Shown here in pieces: positions 38,681 to 49,261 of a stretch of 64,000 nt of DNA. The DNA is from Gossypium raimondii (Eukaryota > Streptophyta > Magnoliopsida > Malvales > Malvaceae), in contig NC_068575.1 of assembly GCF_025698545.1 (NCBI RefSeq), positions 49,609,980-49,673,979 of the forward strand, in the 5' to 3' direction. The translations under genes were made by a program, and so were the position numbers. Under the pieces are notes generated by a model that saw only the letters and a list, made by a program, of their open reading frames with translations, did no database searches and was not told the DNA's origin. The first letter of the stretch is position 1. Each line of letters opens with the position of its first letter.

Positions 38681-39820
38681 AATTTGATAAGTTTAGAAGA
38701 AAATAAAGTTTGATATTTTACTTGTTATAGTTAAAATTAAAATTTATTTATTACTATATGAGTGCTCTAACCAACTGAGCTATGATTGCTACATATTTTA
38801 TATATGTACGGAATGATTAAATTTTTAAAAAATAAAAATTTCAATTACAAATAAATTTATCAAAATATATTTTGACATTTTTTGTTTTACGATTGTGCGT
38901 GTGAGAGGGATGTAGCTAGGTCAAGTATCGGTCTAAAATACTCTATTCTTTGGACGTATCCAGTCCTTTTTTTTCTTTCTTTACGTTCATTCTTCCTTTC
39001 TAGAATTACTAAAATTTCATAATTTAATCATACCAACCGTCTGTTATGCATGCATGGAAAAGAAAATATAAAATAAAATAATAATATGATACCAAAAGAT
39101 AATTTGAAAATATTAAGGCACACCAACAGTGTGGCTGAAAACTAAATTGTAACAGCACAAAAGAATTTGATATCTAAATTTAAATTGTAACATTTAAAAA
39201 AATGTTTTATATAGATTCTATATTAAACTATAAAAGACAAAAAAAACTTATAATAATATTTTATAGTTATTTTTATTTTAGTATTTTCTCTATGTTAGTT
39301 TAATAGTTTATATTCGGATTTGTGGCTACCCTCTTAATAATATCGCTCTAATATTTAAATTTACATTTTCACTTTAAAAGTACATTATATCTTAGCATTT
39401 TACGTTGCTATATTTGTTAATTATTTTAAACATTACCTTTCCAGTATTATTTTAATTGAATTAAATTGTTTTGTTACACTAATTTAATTAAGTAATTAAA
39501 TAATAGTATGGATGACTGTTGGTTATAGACATGAGAAGAGAACTGGTTTGAGAATGTTGTGGGCTTGTGAGGGTTTTTTTCCCCCCTTGAAATGGACAAA
39601 AGAACCCATGATGAGAATCTATCATGGAAGTTTCCTCTTTTTTCTTTTATTTATTTTTGTTGAGAGAAAGTACATAACAATTGCATGTTTCTTTTACTAA
39701 CAACAAATGACAGGAGAATATATTTACTCTCGTATTTCATTTAATTATATAATTTATTTTGATACAAAAGAAACTGAAAAAGTTAATGTTGTTTGGTTCG
39801 AAGGATGCTAGTGGGTGACG
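38681..39820. other. intergenic with a tRNA half
   Basis: AT-rich DNA lacking genes. It contains a 5' tRNA half (38760-38790) and a GC-richer patch at about 39520-39620 with no recognised protein. Confidence 0.4.
38760..38790 (-). pseudogene. tRNA 5' half
   Basis: On the minus strand AATCATAGCTCAGTTGG continues TTAGAGCACTC, a full D arm with a perfect Pol III box A. No anticodon arm, T arm or box B follows, so this is a truncated tRNA or the head of a lost SINE. Confidence 0.55.
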
Positions 39821-40247
39821 TTAGGGGTATTCAATCGGTTAACCGACCCGAATTACTATTAACCGAATTAATTAACCCTTTTAAACCCTTAATTGTTAAC
39901 CGAACCAAATTTTTTTAAAAAAAATTAATCAAACTGAACTTTTTCAGTTAATTAACCGAATTAACCGAAATTTATATGTTTTTTTTATATTGGTTAAAAA
40001 AACTTAACCGAATTAACCGACCGATCAATTTATACTTCTAAAAAATTAACCGAACCGGCCGACCCCCAACCAAATACTTATATATTATAATATTATTTAT
40101 TAAGTTCAGTTAATTCGGTTAATCAGCCAATTTCAAGCCGAATTAAGTATTTACCGAACTTCCAAAAAATTATTAACCGATCAATTAACCGAATTCGGTC
40201 GGTTAACCGAATTAATTTGATTTTACCCGAAATTTGCACATCCCTAA
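39821..40247. mobile_element. foldback MITE rich in TTAACCGAATT
   Basis: 427 bp between copies of GTGACG (39815-39820 and 40248-40253). Ends are inverted: TTAGGGGTATTCA on the left, TTAGGGATGTGCA on the right read on the minus strand. The interior is dominated by AACCGAATTAACCG-like words and their complements, so the strand can fold on itself many ways. Noncoding. The family (possibly hAT-related) is not certain. Confidence 0.72.
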
Positions 40248-40274
40248 GTGACGCTCCAATAAAATTAGATTAAA

Positions 40275-41065
40275 GAGAGGATGATCCCTTCGGTGGTGGT
40301 AGAATGGTAGAGGATTCTCAGGCTGGAGGAAAGGAGTCCTTCCGGGATAAATTTCTTGGTTCTTCAGCGGTCCTAGGATCATAGTTAAATGAAGAGGAAA
40401 TTAATGATGATATCGCCTTGGAAGAAGGTGATGTTACTAAGGGAGTGGCCAATGGGGTTCTTTCCATATCCTTTTCTATAAGGTGCGTTCTCTTGTTCGC
40501 AAAAGCATAGCTCGGGCGGTGATTGTGAAATTGCTAAGCAAAGTCACGTCTTTGTGGAAAACCAGTGCCTTCAAATTGATAGACCTTGAAAATGATTACT
40601 TCTTAGTAAAGTTTTGTCATGAAGAAAATTATTCTAAAGTTTTATTGAAGGGACTTTGGGTAGTTTTTTTTTTTTTTTTTAACATTATCTAACAATTTAA
40701 CCATGTACTATGGACTTTTCTACTTATTTGGTCTTAGTTCGAGTGCGGATTAATATAAAAATATTTATAAACTCGTGTAAGTCTTAAAATTGATTACATA
40801 TCATATCATATGTTTGTTTTGCTTGTATTTAAATGTATAACGACATGAATTGGATATTTATTTGATCGTTGTTGCTCCAATAACTAATTATGTAGTTCAA
40901 ACCCAATAATCAGATCGAGTAAGGAGTACTATAAGTAAATTAGCAAATAAAATTGTTGATAGATTGGCCGACTCTCGTACAATTTCAAGTGGTCTTCTTC
41001 AAACCTTTGCGTAACCTCCCGAAAATCTTTTACGCCTACTAAGAAATGATTTAATTTAATGACTT
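40275..41065 (+). mobile_element. LINE remnant: ORF1 piece, LTR fragment, RNase H tail
   Basis: 40483-40665 encodes the DUF4283-like part of a plant LINE ORF1 (LLSKVTSLWK, DLENDYFLVKFCHEENY, VLLKGLWVV). It is broken by a T run (40662-40680) and resumes as HYLTI and TMDFST at about 40683-40725. From 40727 to 40933 is the 3' end of an LTR related to the one at 5142-11041, in opposite orientation. From about 40945 a LINE RNase H tail follows (ANKIVDRLADS, GLLQTF, PPENLLRLLRND). All of ORF2 before that tail is missing. Confidence 0.7.
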
Positions 41066-41593
41066 TTTTTTTTTCAAAAAGAAAATTGATCGTCTTATAA
41101 AATTAATAGTAATAACAAAACAAAATTATATAAAATTAATAAAATCATGCTTTGAATTGTTAAAGAAATATATATATACTTTGAATAATTTTGACTACTC
41201 CCCCCATTTTGGCACTCGCAGTCTCCTTAATCTTTTATGAAGCTTGATTAATTTTTAAATTATTCTATCAGATTATTTATGATATTATTTACAATTCCTG
41301 CATACTTTAAAATGGTGGAATTTTACATGATTATGTAGAATCTGTGAATAGTAAAATAAATTAGAAGGTTACTTACCAAGAATAATAATAAATAAATTAG
41401 AAGGTTGATTTATTATAGGATTAGAAATAATTTAAGTTTTTTTAAAGAACAAATATGGTGGAATTTAGTTTTTATATTTCTGAAAGCAAAATAATTAAAT
41501 CAAGTATATTTTAATAAATTATAGAATAAAAAGTATTTTAAATGGGTCCGATCCGCAAGACATGCCTGTGTGGTAGTTTAAATGGGTGCGTCA
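41066..41593. other. intergenic, AT-rich
   Basis: Nothing recognisable beyond AT-rich sequence, a TA run near 41170 and an AATAATAAATAA stretch near 41381. Confidence 0.4.
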
Positions 41594-41773
41594 GCGTTCA
41601 TAGATTGGGTTTAGGCCAAATTGGGTTTGGGTGTATGGTGTTAGCACCACCAGTAAAAAATGATGTATCCACTGGTGCAGTGAGTGTTCATAGATCGAGT
41701 TTAGGCCAAATTTGGTTTGGGTGTATGGTGTTAGCACCATCAGTAAAAAATGATGTATCCATTGGTGCAGTGT
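41594..41773 (+). repeat. two tandem 90-bp units
   Basis: Units 41594-41683 and 41684-41773 differ at only a few positions; each holds GTTCATAGAT, GTTTAGGCCAAATT, GTGTATGGTGTTAGCACCA and GGTGCAGTG. GGTGTTAGCACC is a small palindrome in each. Because 90 is a multiple of three, an ORF (41542-41832) runs through both, but its product matches nothing I know. Confidence 0.85.
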
Positions 41774-42254
41774 TCACTAACTTGATTACAATACTTCATG
41801 TTTGCTTAAGTTCGACCCTACCTGAAATTTAGGTCTCATTTTTTGTCTAAGATTGCTATATTTACAAATGACTAATCCAAGTTCATTTTATGCCTTGAAT
41901 ATATTGTTTTTATTTTTTTTACAAAATTTTATTCTATTTTTAATCTAGTATTTAGTAATTTAATACATTTTATTAAAAATTTAACATATATAACTTAACA
42001 TGTTTTTAATGTTTACATTATAAGATTATATTATTAAAGATTTAATTTTTATATAATATAAATGACATAATATATAAAATTATTATAAAACTAATATAAT
42101 TAAAAAATGAGCTAGGTTGAGCTAAACTAGAACCTTAAACATCATATACATATTTTAAATAGATCTAATTTTTTTATCTAAATTCATTTTTTAATGATCG
42201 TATAGCACAAATCTCCAATTCTCTATTCAACTAATGGTTGAAAAATAAAAATAT
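41774..42254. other. intergenic, AT-rich
   Basis: Very AT-rich, with no ORF or element ends recognised. Confidence 0.4.
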
Positions 42255-42280
42255 TGAACCCCGTCGTCTGATGGTCTAAA

Positions 42281-45200
42281 TGTAACACCCCTTACCCGTA
42301 TCCAACACCGGAATAGGGTACGAGGCATTACCAAAACACATACACTTGTAAACGTATTTAACCGAGTTATAAAATTTCATCTAAATTAAAACTTCCAAAA
42401 TTATTAACATGCTTTTATAACTCTTCACAATATATCCTCAAAATATTATAATATTAATAAATAGGGCCTACGAGACCCGATACATACTCATGCAATTCAA
42501 TGCTTCATTTTCATTTCATTCAATTCACAATTTCTCATGCTCACAATTTAAATCATATCACTAGCAATTTCCATTTAATTCACGTACAATTCAATGTCAC
42601 TAAGTTTAACACTAATACGTATTTACCATTTAACTCAACGTTTATCGATTATACCATTCATTAACACATTTATGAAATTCTCAATTTTGTAATGGAAATA
42701 TCACTTTAGCTTAAATAACAACATCATCCTGGTATAAATACACTACCACTTATCCATTTACTTTAATTCTTTTGGGTTCATTTGTCACTTACCATCCTTA
42801 ATCAAATTAGGGAACAGTTATGGAAAATTGAGTACTTCACTTCCACTTTGCCATAGTATAACTATGGTCTTGCATATGATCACTTATCACTTTCCGAAGC
42901 CATAGCACTGCCACGGTCTTACACAGATCACATTTATCACTTGTCACTTGTCCCCGATCAGATAAGTGTAGCTAAAGCTACCACTTATCACTTGTTACTT
43001 GTCATTGATTAGATAAGTGTAGCTAAAGCTACCACTTATCACTTGTCACTTGTCACTGATTAGATAAGTGTACCTAAAGCTACCACTTATCACTTGTCAC
43101 TGATCAGATAAGTGTAGCTAAAGCTACCACTTATCACTTGTCACTGATTAGAAGTACTCAAATCCGACGTTCCGCTCAATTTGATCATATATTCGGTTTT
43201 TCGTACCGTTATTTTATTCTCAATCCATCAACAAATATATATCATCATATACTATATAATTCGTGAAATTAACATTTAATCATTAAATTTCAGCCATATG
43301 AACTTACTATTTCATTACCTTTCCACACTCGTTTCCTATGCACATCACACAATATATAAACATATCATTCAATCATAGTCGCAAGCTAGTGTATTTAAAC
43401 ATAACTCTTTTTTTGAACTAACCACATGATAAACCATTTCACTAGAGATTACATAATTTAAACCTTACCACCCTTTTCATGATCACAAGCATATTTTCAT
43501 TAGGCACTTACCATTTCAATGCATAACTTATAAATTTAACGTGGCATAATCTAGCCACTACTTGGCCAAAGCCTAAGCATGTACACCAAATATGTTAGCC
43601 AAATACACATATAGCATAAGCATTATAAGCATGGATGAGCACAACATTTATTCATGTATCACACTTACCAACATGTGTTAATTCATAAACCATTCATGAC
43701 ATTATTTCATGCCAAGTCATATACCGAATATACCATACACACATACTATGAAACTTTATTTTCACACATGATGAGCTTAAACCATGACCAATAATGCACA
43801 AATATAAGCATCATTTCTATTTCATCGTTTATCAATTATAATCAAGCATATGACCAATTATACACAAATCATTCATATATTTCCCAATTTTCCTCCTCCT
43901 CTCCATTCCACATCCTTCATGTGTATAACACACTTAAACAACATTAACTATAATTTCACTATTCACTCACATGTATATTCAAAGCTATTTATCCAAGTCA
44001 GAGTCACTAAATTATTTTTATCCGGAGCTACAGAGATCCAAATTAAGATCCGTTAATTTTCCCTGAAACTAGACTCAAATATATTCTTACCATAAAATTT
44101 TCATAATTTTGGTTCAGCCAAATAGTACAGTTTATTCTTTAAAGTTTCTCCTGTTTCGCTATCTGACAGTTCCGACCACTCTTCACTAAAAATGAATTAT
44201 CTAATTGTACAGAATTCAGATGATGTTTCCATTTGTTTCATTTGAAAATAGATTCATTAAGGATTCTAAGCATATAAATTTTAACTCACAATTATTTTTA
44301 TTCAATTTTTGATGATTTTCCAAAGTCAGAACAGGGGAACCCGAAATCATTCTGACATTGTCTCACAAAAATTATTATATCTCATAATTTACAATTTCAT
44401 TACTTACACTGTTTCTTCTATGAGAAACTAGACTCAACAAGATTAAATTTCATATTTTATTCACCCTCTAAATAAATTCCCACAATTTTTGGTGATTTTT
44501 CAAAGTTAAACCACTGCTGCTGTCCAAAACTGTTTTAGTGCAAAATGTTGATTTCCATTTTGCCCCAAATTTCACAGTTCATACAATTCAGTCATTGCTC
44601 AATTAACTCCTCAATTAAGCTAATTTTTATCAATTAGTACTTTACCTAGACATTATAAGTTATTTCACAACTATTGAAATTCAGAATTTCCACATATAAC
44701 CCTAACTTCAAACTCTTTTACTATTAGGTCCCAAACATTGACTTTCTATTCAATTCTTTCAATAAAATCAGCATATGAACAATTTAAAGCTCTAATTCCA
44801 TGCTAAATCATCATATACTTCCAGCATGTATTCATAGCAACTTTCAACTTCTTTCATAGAATCAAAAACTAATGAATACAACAAGTGGTCCTAGTTGTAA
44901 AAGTCACAAAAACACAAAAAATTCAAGAAATAATCAAGAATTGAACTTACTTGCAGTAAAAATATGAAGAACCAGCTTAAGGAAACCCTTCTATGGTGTT
45001 TTAGCTGATGAGAATGCAGAAAAATAAAGAGAAATCTAGATAATTCCACTTCAATCCTAGCTTTATTAAGTAAATTTTGTAATATTCCAATTTTACCCTT
45101 AATTCTCCTTATTTTCTTGCTGATTTTGTACCTTTGCCGTCCAGCCCAAATAGACCTTGGGTCTATTTCCCTTTTAAGCTCACTTCCTTTTATCATTTAA

Positions 45201-45596
45201 GCTATTTAATCATTTCTCATAATCTTGCATTTATTACAATTTAGTCCTTTTTGTTCAATTAATTATCGAAACTTTAAAATTTCTTAACGAAACTTTAATA
45301 CTTATAAAAATATTTATGGCTCGGTTTAAAATCTCTGAGGTCTCGATACCTCGTTTTTTATTCTAATTATTTTAATATTTATTTCTAGTACACTATTCAC
45401 TATTTCAAAAATTTTCCGAACTTCACATTTAACTTATACTCAATAAATTCATAATATTTTCTACTCATTTGTCGAATTTAGTGATCTCGAATCACTGTTC
45501 CGACACCTCTGAAAATTCAGGTCATTACATTTTTCCTCGTCGGATTTGTGGTCCAAAAACTACTATTCCGACTAGACCCAAAATCGGGCTGTTACA
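42281..45596 (-). mobile_element. third solo LTR (Ty3-like)
   Basis: 3316 bp; plus-strand start TGTAACACCCC, end GGGCTGTTACA. The target duplication is CTAAA (42276-42280) versus CTAAT (45597-45601), one mismatch. In its own sense (minus) it opens with a GGACCACAAATCCGACG block and closes with GGTAATGCCTCGTACCC, the same end pattern as the LTRs at 7710 and 49891. A second LTR-like start (TGTAATGACC at 45529) lies 67 bp inside the first. No internal coding domain. Confidence 0.82.
42953..43150 (-). repeat. hairpin tandem array in the third solo LTR
   Basis: Four units spaced 44-51 bp begin GATAAGTGTAGCTAAAGCTA and continue CCACTTATC. Within each, GATAAGTG pairs with CACTTATC and TAGCT with AGCTA, a nearly continuous stem-loop of about 29 nt. 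Units are separated by CACTTGTCACTGATTA-like spacers. Confidence 0.8.
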
Positions 45597-45665
45597 CTAA
45601 TGGTTAAGGGTGTTCGCCGCCCTAGGTGTGGTCTAGGTTTGAGTCGTGCTAGTCGCGTTTGTTGT

Positions 45666-46079
45666 ATAAATTTTACCCTATTATTGTAATTCACTAAAAA
45701 TATATATATTAAAAATTCATAAATATTAAAGGTTTAAAGATTAAAAAATACATTAGTGAAAATTAAAAAGACCGATTAAGGGATAATCCCTTAAAAATTT
45801 ACATGTGGCATGCCACACAAATTAATAAAAGTTATTTTATTTTGATTGATTTTTTTCATAATAAAACTTATGATTGAATTAATGTGACCAATTAATCAGC
45901 ACTAATTTAATAATTAATTTGAAAATAATTAAAATATCATTCTTTAACAAATAAAAATATTATTATAATTTAATTAAAATAACTAAAATAATGTTTTCTA
46001 AAGCTATTAACAAATATTATTATAAGGGTAATAGTTTATGTGAAATGTTTAAAAGAAAATAGTTTAATGGTATACTAAC
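45666..46079. other. intergenic, AT-rich
   Basis: AT-rich spacer between the third solo LTR and the LINE remnant; nothing recognised. Confidence 0.4.
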
Positions 46080-46880
46080 GCCTGTTTTTGAAGGAGACAA
46101 GGATATTCTTGATTGGAACTTAGCTTCTATTGGAATGTTTTTCTTGGAGTCTTCTTATCTCTTAGCACTCGATATAAAAGAAGCTTCATTGCAAAATTCC
46201 ATTTATCCCCAAAATCTCCTCTTTCTTATAGGAGATTCTCACCTCATCCTTCCCAGTAAATGTGGCCTAGACTTGCAAGACCAATGCCCTTTTAGCTAAC
46301 GGGCACAAATGCACTTGACCATGTATTTCTCGACTGTCAAGATTGGGAATTCCATCTCAGTTACTATCCACCTTCAATCTCCCTTTTCACGAGTGGATTA
46401 AGGCCAAAAATTCCCTACTACTTGGCTTTCATCTATCTTTTGAGAAATCTTTGGCTGGCTTGGAATGCTCAAGTTTTTGTTAAGCAGTACAGTCTCTATT
46501 CTTCGAAAGAAGATATAGGGTGGTTCAAGCTTAACTGTGATGGTTCTTCGATTGGAAATCCTGGTTCAGCATGGGTGGCTGGTTGTCACATATTTATCCG
46601 TTATTCTTCAAACATTACTGTTGCCGAGTTCTGGGCTTCAAGGGGTGGTTTGAACCTTGCAAATCTAATTGTAGATGTTACTTATGTTATCAGTCGATCA
46701 AATTTACTTCTGAATGATTGCAAGACTTTATTGGAGACCTTCCAGATATCTTCAGGGAGAAAAATAGTTGCGATGATGCCCTGGCAAGAAAGGGCATCAA
46801 TCCAAGTTCGCTTTGTAATTTTAATTTTAGGATCTCTTCCTCCCCCCCCCAAACAAAAATCTTAATAAAAAATTTCAACC
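46080..46880 (+). mobile_element. LINE ORF2 3' remnant (zf-RVT and RNase H)
   Basis: Degenerate frames show DWNLASIGMFFLESSYLL, the zf-RVT type segment after the reverse transcriptase. This is followed in 46422-46865 by GWFKLNCDGSSIGNPGSAW and AEFWASRGGLNLA, an RNase H-like fold (RVT_3 type), and then in another frame NSCDDALARKG with a C run (46842-46850). Stops and frameshifts make it a pseudogene; the reverse transcriptase core is absent. Confidence 0.75.
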
Positions 46881-47632
46881 ATTCTCCAAGCTCCAAGAAA
46901 ATATAATGCATTATTTTTTATCGTATTAAGTGCTTGCAACGACACCAAATGTGTCATACTTAAGTTGTGATAAAACCAATTGTGAACGTGTCGTAAAGTT
47001 TATTTGATGTTGAGGTTGAAGCTTTTGTTATATTGATGGAGCTTGTCTTTTACTACATACGACGATGAATGTTTGTTGTTTTTTATCCAAATTTTTAAAA
47101 AAAATTCAATTAATAGTAGACCAACAAATCTTTATTATTAACAGAGTAGTTGTTTTTTCCTTCTTATTTAAGAATGTAAATAATTAAAGTTGTATCTAAC
47201 TATCTTTATTTACTCAATTTTGAGTATGATAAAATTGTGTTGATTAATTTTTAGGGACTAAATTTTCATGTTTTAAGCAATATGATTGTAAAGGTAAACT
47301 AACAAGAGATTCAAATCAATACAAATTATTTGGATTTGGTTTGGTTTTTTTTACAACCAAAAACATTTAGAAGGCCAATTCCAGTCACTTTTTCATGCAA
47401 ATTTAGATAACCAAATAGTAATTAATGCACACATATTTAGATGATTTGCAAACTTAGTTTTCCACATACAAATAAATAAAAACAACTTGTGAAAGGGAAG
47501 CCGCTTCATGGTTCATTTTCCTCCGAAAATACCTGACACATCATGTACATTACATGTTTCTTTTGAATTAATTATATACATGCGATGTTAGTAAAAAAGA
47601 AAGGGGATAGAGACAAGGTTAATTTACCTTAA
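46881..47632. other. intergenic, 3' of the DIR1-like gene
   Basis: AT-rich; the part next to 47632 is presumably the 3' UTR of the minus-strand gene. Nothing else recognised. Confidence 0.4.
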
Positions 47633-47938
47633 TCAACAATCAGAAGGCATATCGAGACTGCACTTTGCTGGTAAACCCATGGCGAGTGTTGGATCGATCC
47701 CAAGAGAAGGCAGCAACATTGAATTCTTATAAGAACACAAGCATGTGAGGTTAGCTCCTTTAAGAGCCTCGCAGCATTGAGGTGTTGGGTCGACAGGATC
47801 CGGCTGGGTCACTGATGGCTTGCAGGCTTCCAGACCCTCATCGTTCATGTCACACAAGCTTATTGCTCTTGACCCTTCCACCATTAAACCCACCGTTATC
47901 ATCATCACAACAACCAACTTCACTGTAACTGTACCCAT
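47633..47938 (-). CDS. DIR1-like non-specific lipid-transfer protein
   Basis: Single exon, 101 residues. An N-terminal signal peptide (about 1-25, hydrophobic [15 protein letters not shown] then GSRA) indicates secretion to the apoplast. The mature part has eight cysteines in nsLTP order: LC, AC, CC, TCLC (the C-x-C signature), KC and DC at the end. Features shared with Arabidopsis DIR1 are [16 protein letters not shown], a Pro-rich PDPVDPTP loop (DIR1 has a PxxP region here), QCCEAL and [19 protein letters not shown]1 binds lipids and is needed for long-distance signalling in systemic acquired resistance; the same role here is inferred from similarity and synteny. Arabidopsis has a tandem DIR1-like partner, but only one copy is seen here. 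Confidence 0.93.
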   Translation of the reverse strand: MGTVTVKLVVVMMITVGLMVEGSRAISLCDMNDEGLEACKPSVTQPDPVDPTPQCCEALKGANLTCLCSYKNSMLLPSLGIDPTLAMGLPAKCSLDMPSDC

Positions 47939-48825
47939 TGCTACCTAATGATTTTGCGAGGTTAGGTTAGGCTTAGGGTCTTTACTAGCAGTAAACAATG
48001 GCGATTGTGTTTGCAGAAATTATTAGGGGGGAGTTATAAAAGTGATGAGTATGGGATTTGGCATCACGAATTTTGGACCCGTGAATGAGAGAATTGTGGG
48101 GAAGAGGAGTCACGGGTGCTTCTCGGCCCACTGCCTTTCGTTTTGTGTGTTGGATTGTCGGTTGGCCATTGGCTTTTAGCGTAGGTGGGGTTCTACTTCT
48201 ACTCATATAACCGCGACACCGAATCTGATATTTTTTAGATTCTGTGAATTATAAATTTTCACACTCATTTACGTAAATTCAATTTATTAAAAATTACCAT
48301 GTTTCGTCTTAAATTAATATTTATTTTTTCAATCAAGTAAATATTTGAATATTAAAATATACTTGTAGTTTAAATTTTACAAATTATTCCTTTATTTTTC
48401 GAATTTAAAAGTTCAAATCTAATTGTTAATACAAAATTATTCATTTTTTATCAAATTTATTGATGTGACATTTTGATATAAAAACAATTCACTTAATAAC
48501 TATATAACAAAAAAAATGGTATTGCAATTGACTTGAATTTTACATCAACATTTTGATCAAAATAAAGTATGTAGGTTAATCAATGGTATTGTAAAAATTG
48601 AGGTATCAAATTATGTCAAAAGTTGAAGTACAAATATCGAATTTTAGATTCAAGTGTATTAAAGGGATTGAAATTGAAATTTGACCACTATTATATAATC
48701 TTAAATTTAATTGTAGCATAGGGACTAAATTTGAAATTTAACCTTTTCTATGTAATGCAAAAAGGAAAAAGAAAAAGAAAGTATATATTTTTTGGTACAA
48801 GAAAAAGAAAGGTATATAGATATAG
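47939..48825. other. intergenic, promoter side of the DIR1-like gene
   Basis: About 250 bp of moderately GC-rich upstream DNA, then AT-rich spacer up to the MITE. ORFs here are antisense or incidental. Confidence 0.4.
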
Positions 48826-49261
48826 GGTAAACTGTAAAAATAATCACTTTTGTTTGCCTCAGATTACATTTTGGTCAGTTATGTTTGAAATGTTACGTTT
48901 TAGTCACTTGCGCTATCGTTTTATCATGAAGTGGTCACTCTACCGTTAAACTCTGTTACCTCCCTAACGGCAGTCCTACGTGGCAGTCTAACTGGGTTTT
49001 AAATGCCAACTTGGATGTCCTATGTGGCAGTCCAAATTAAATTTATTTAATTAAAAGCCTATTTTCATCAAAGCTACTAGTCATCCAAGTTGGCATTTAA
49101 AATTCATTTGGACTGCCGTTAGGGAGGTAACAGAGTTTAACGATAGAGTGACCACTTCGTAATAAAACAATAACATAAGTAACTAAAACATAACATTTTA
49201 AATATAAGTGACTAAAATGTAATCTGGGACAAATAAAAGTGACTATTTTTATAGTTTACGC
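48826..49261. mobile_element. foldback MITE with about 150-bp inverted arms
   Basis: The left arm (48826-48975: GGTAAACTGTAAAAATAATC, TCAGATTACATTTTGGTCA, GTGGTCACTCTACCGTTAAA, CCTCCCTAACGGCAGTCC) matches the right arm read on the minus strand (to about 49261) at most positions. The centre also contains inverted words (AAATGCCAACTTGGATG against CATCCAAGTTGGCATTT). Noncoding. The type resembles Mutator-like MITEs, but a clear target duplication was not found. Confidence 0.8.

Larger units (their letters stand above)
42255..45665 (+). mobile_element. tRNA-derived (SINE-like) unit split by a solo LTR
   Basis: Removing the LTR at 42281-45596 and one target copy joins 42255-42280 to 45602 onward, restoring TGGTCTAATGG, which fits the Pol III box A consensus. 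It is followed about 40 bp later by GGTTTGAGTC (about 45636-45645), a near match to box B. This spacing is that of a tRNA or SINE head. The rest of a cloverleaf is not convincing, so a SINE or a decayed tRNA are both possible. Confidence 0.5.

Noticed and set aside
41542-41832. 96-codon ORF as a small gene
   Set aside because: It exists because a 90-bp unit is tandemly duplicated in frame; no recognised motif or splice context.
42953-43150. Palindromic repeats considered as CRISPR or a microRNA cluster
   Set aside because: They are short LTR-internal tandem units in a plant genome; stems are too short for a microRNA precursor.
48826-49261. Long inverted repeat considered as a microRNA gene
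   Set aside because: Arms of about 150 bp with transposon-like ends fit a MITE; no known mature microRNA sequence was recognised.
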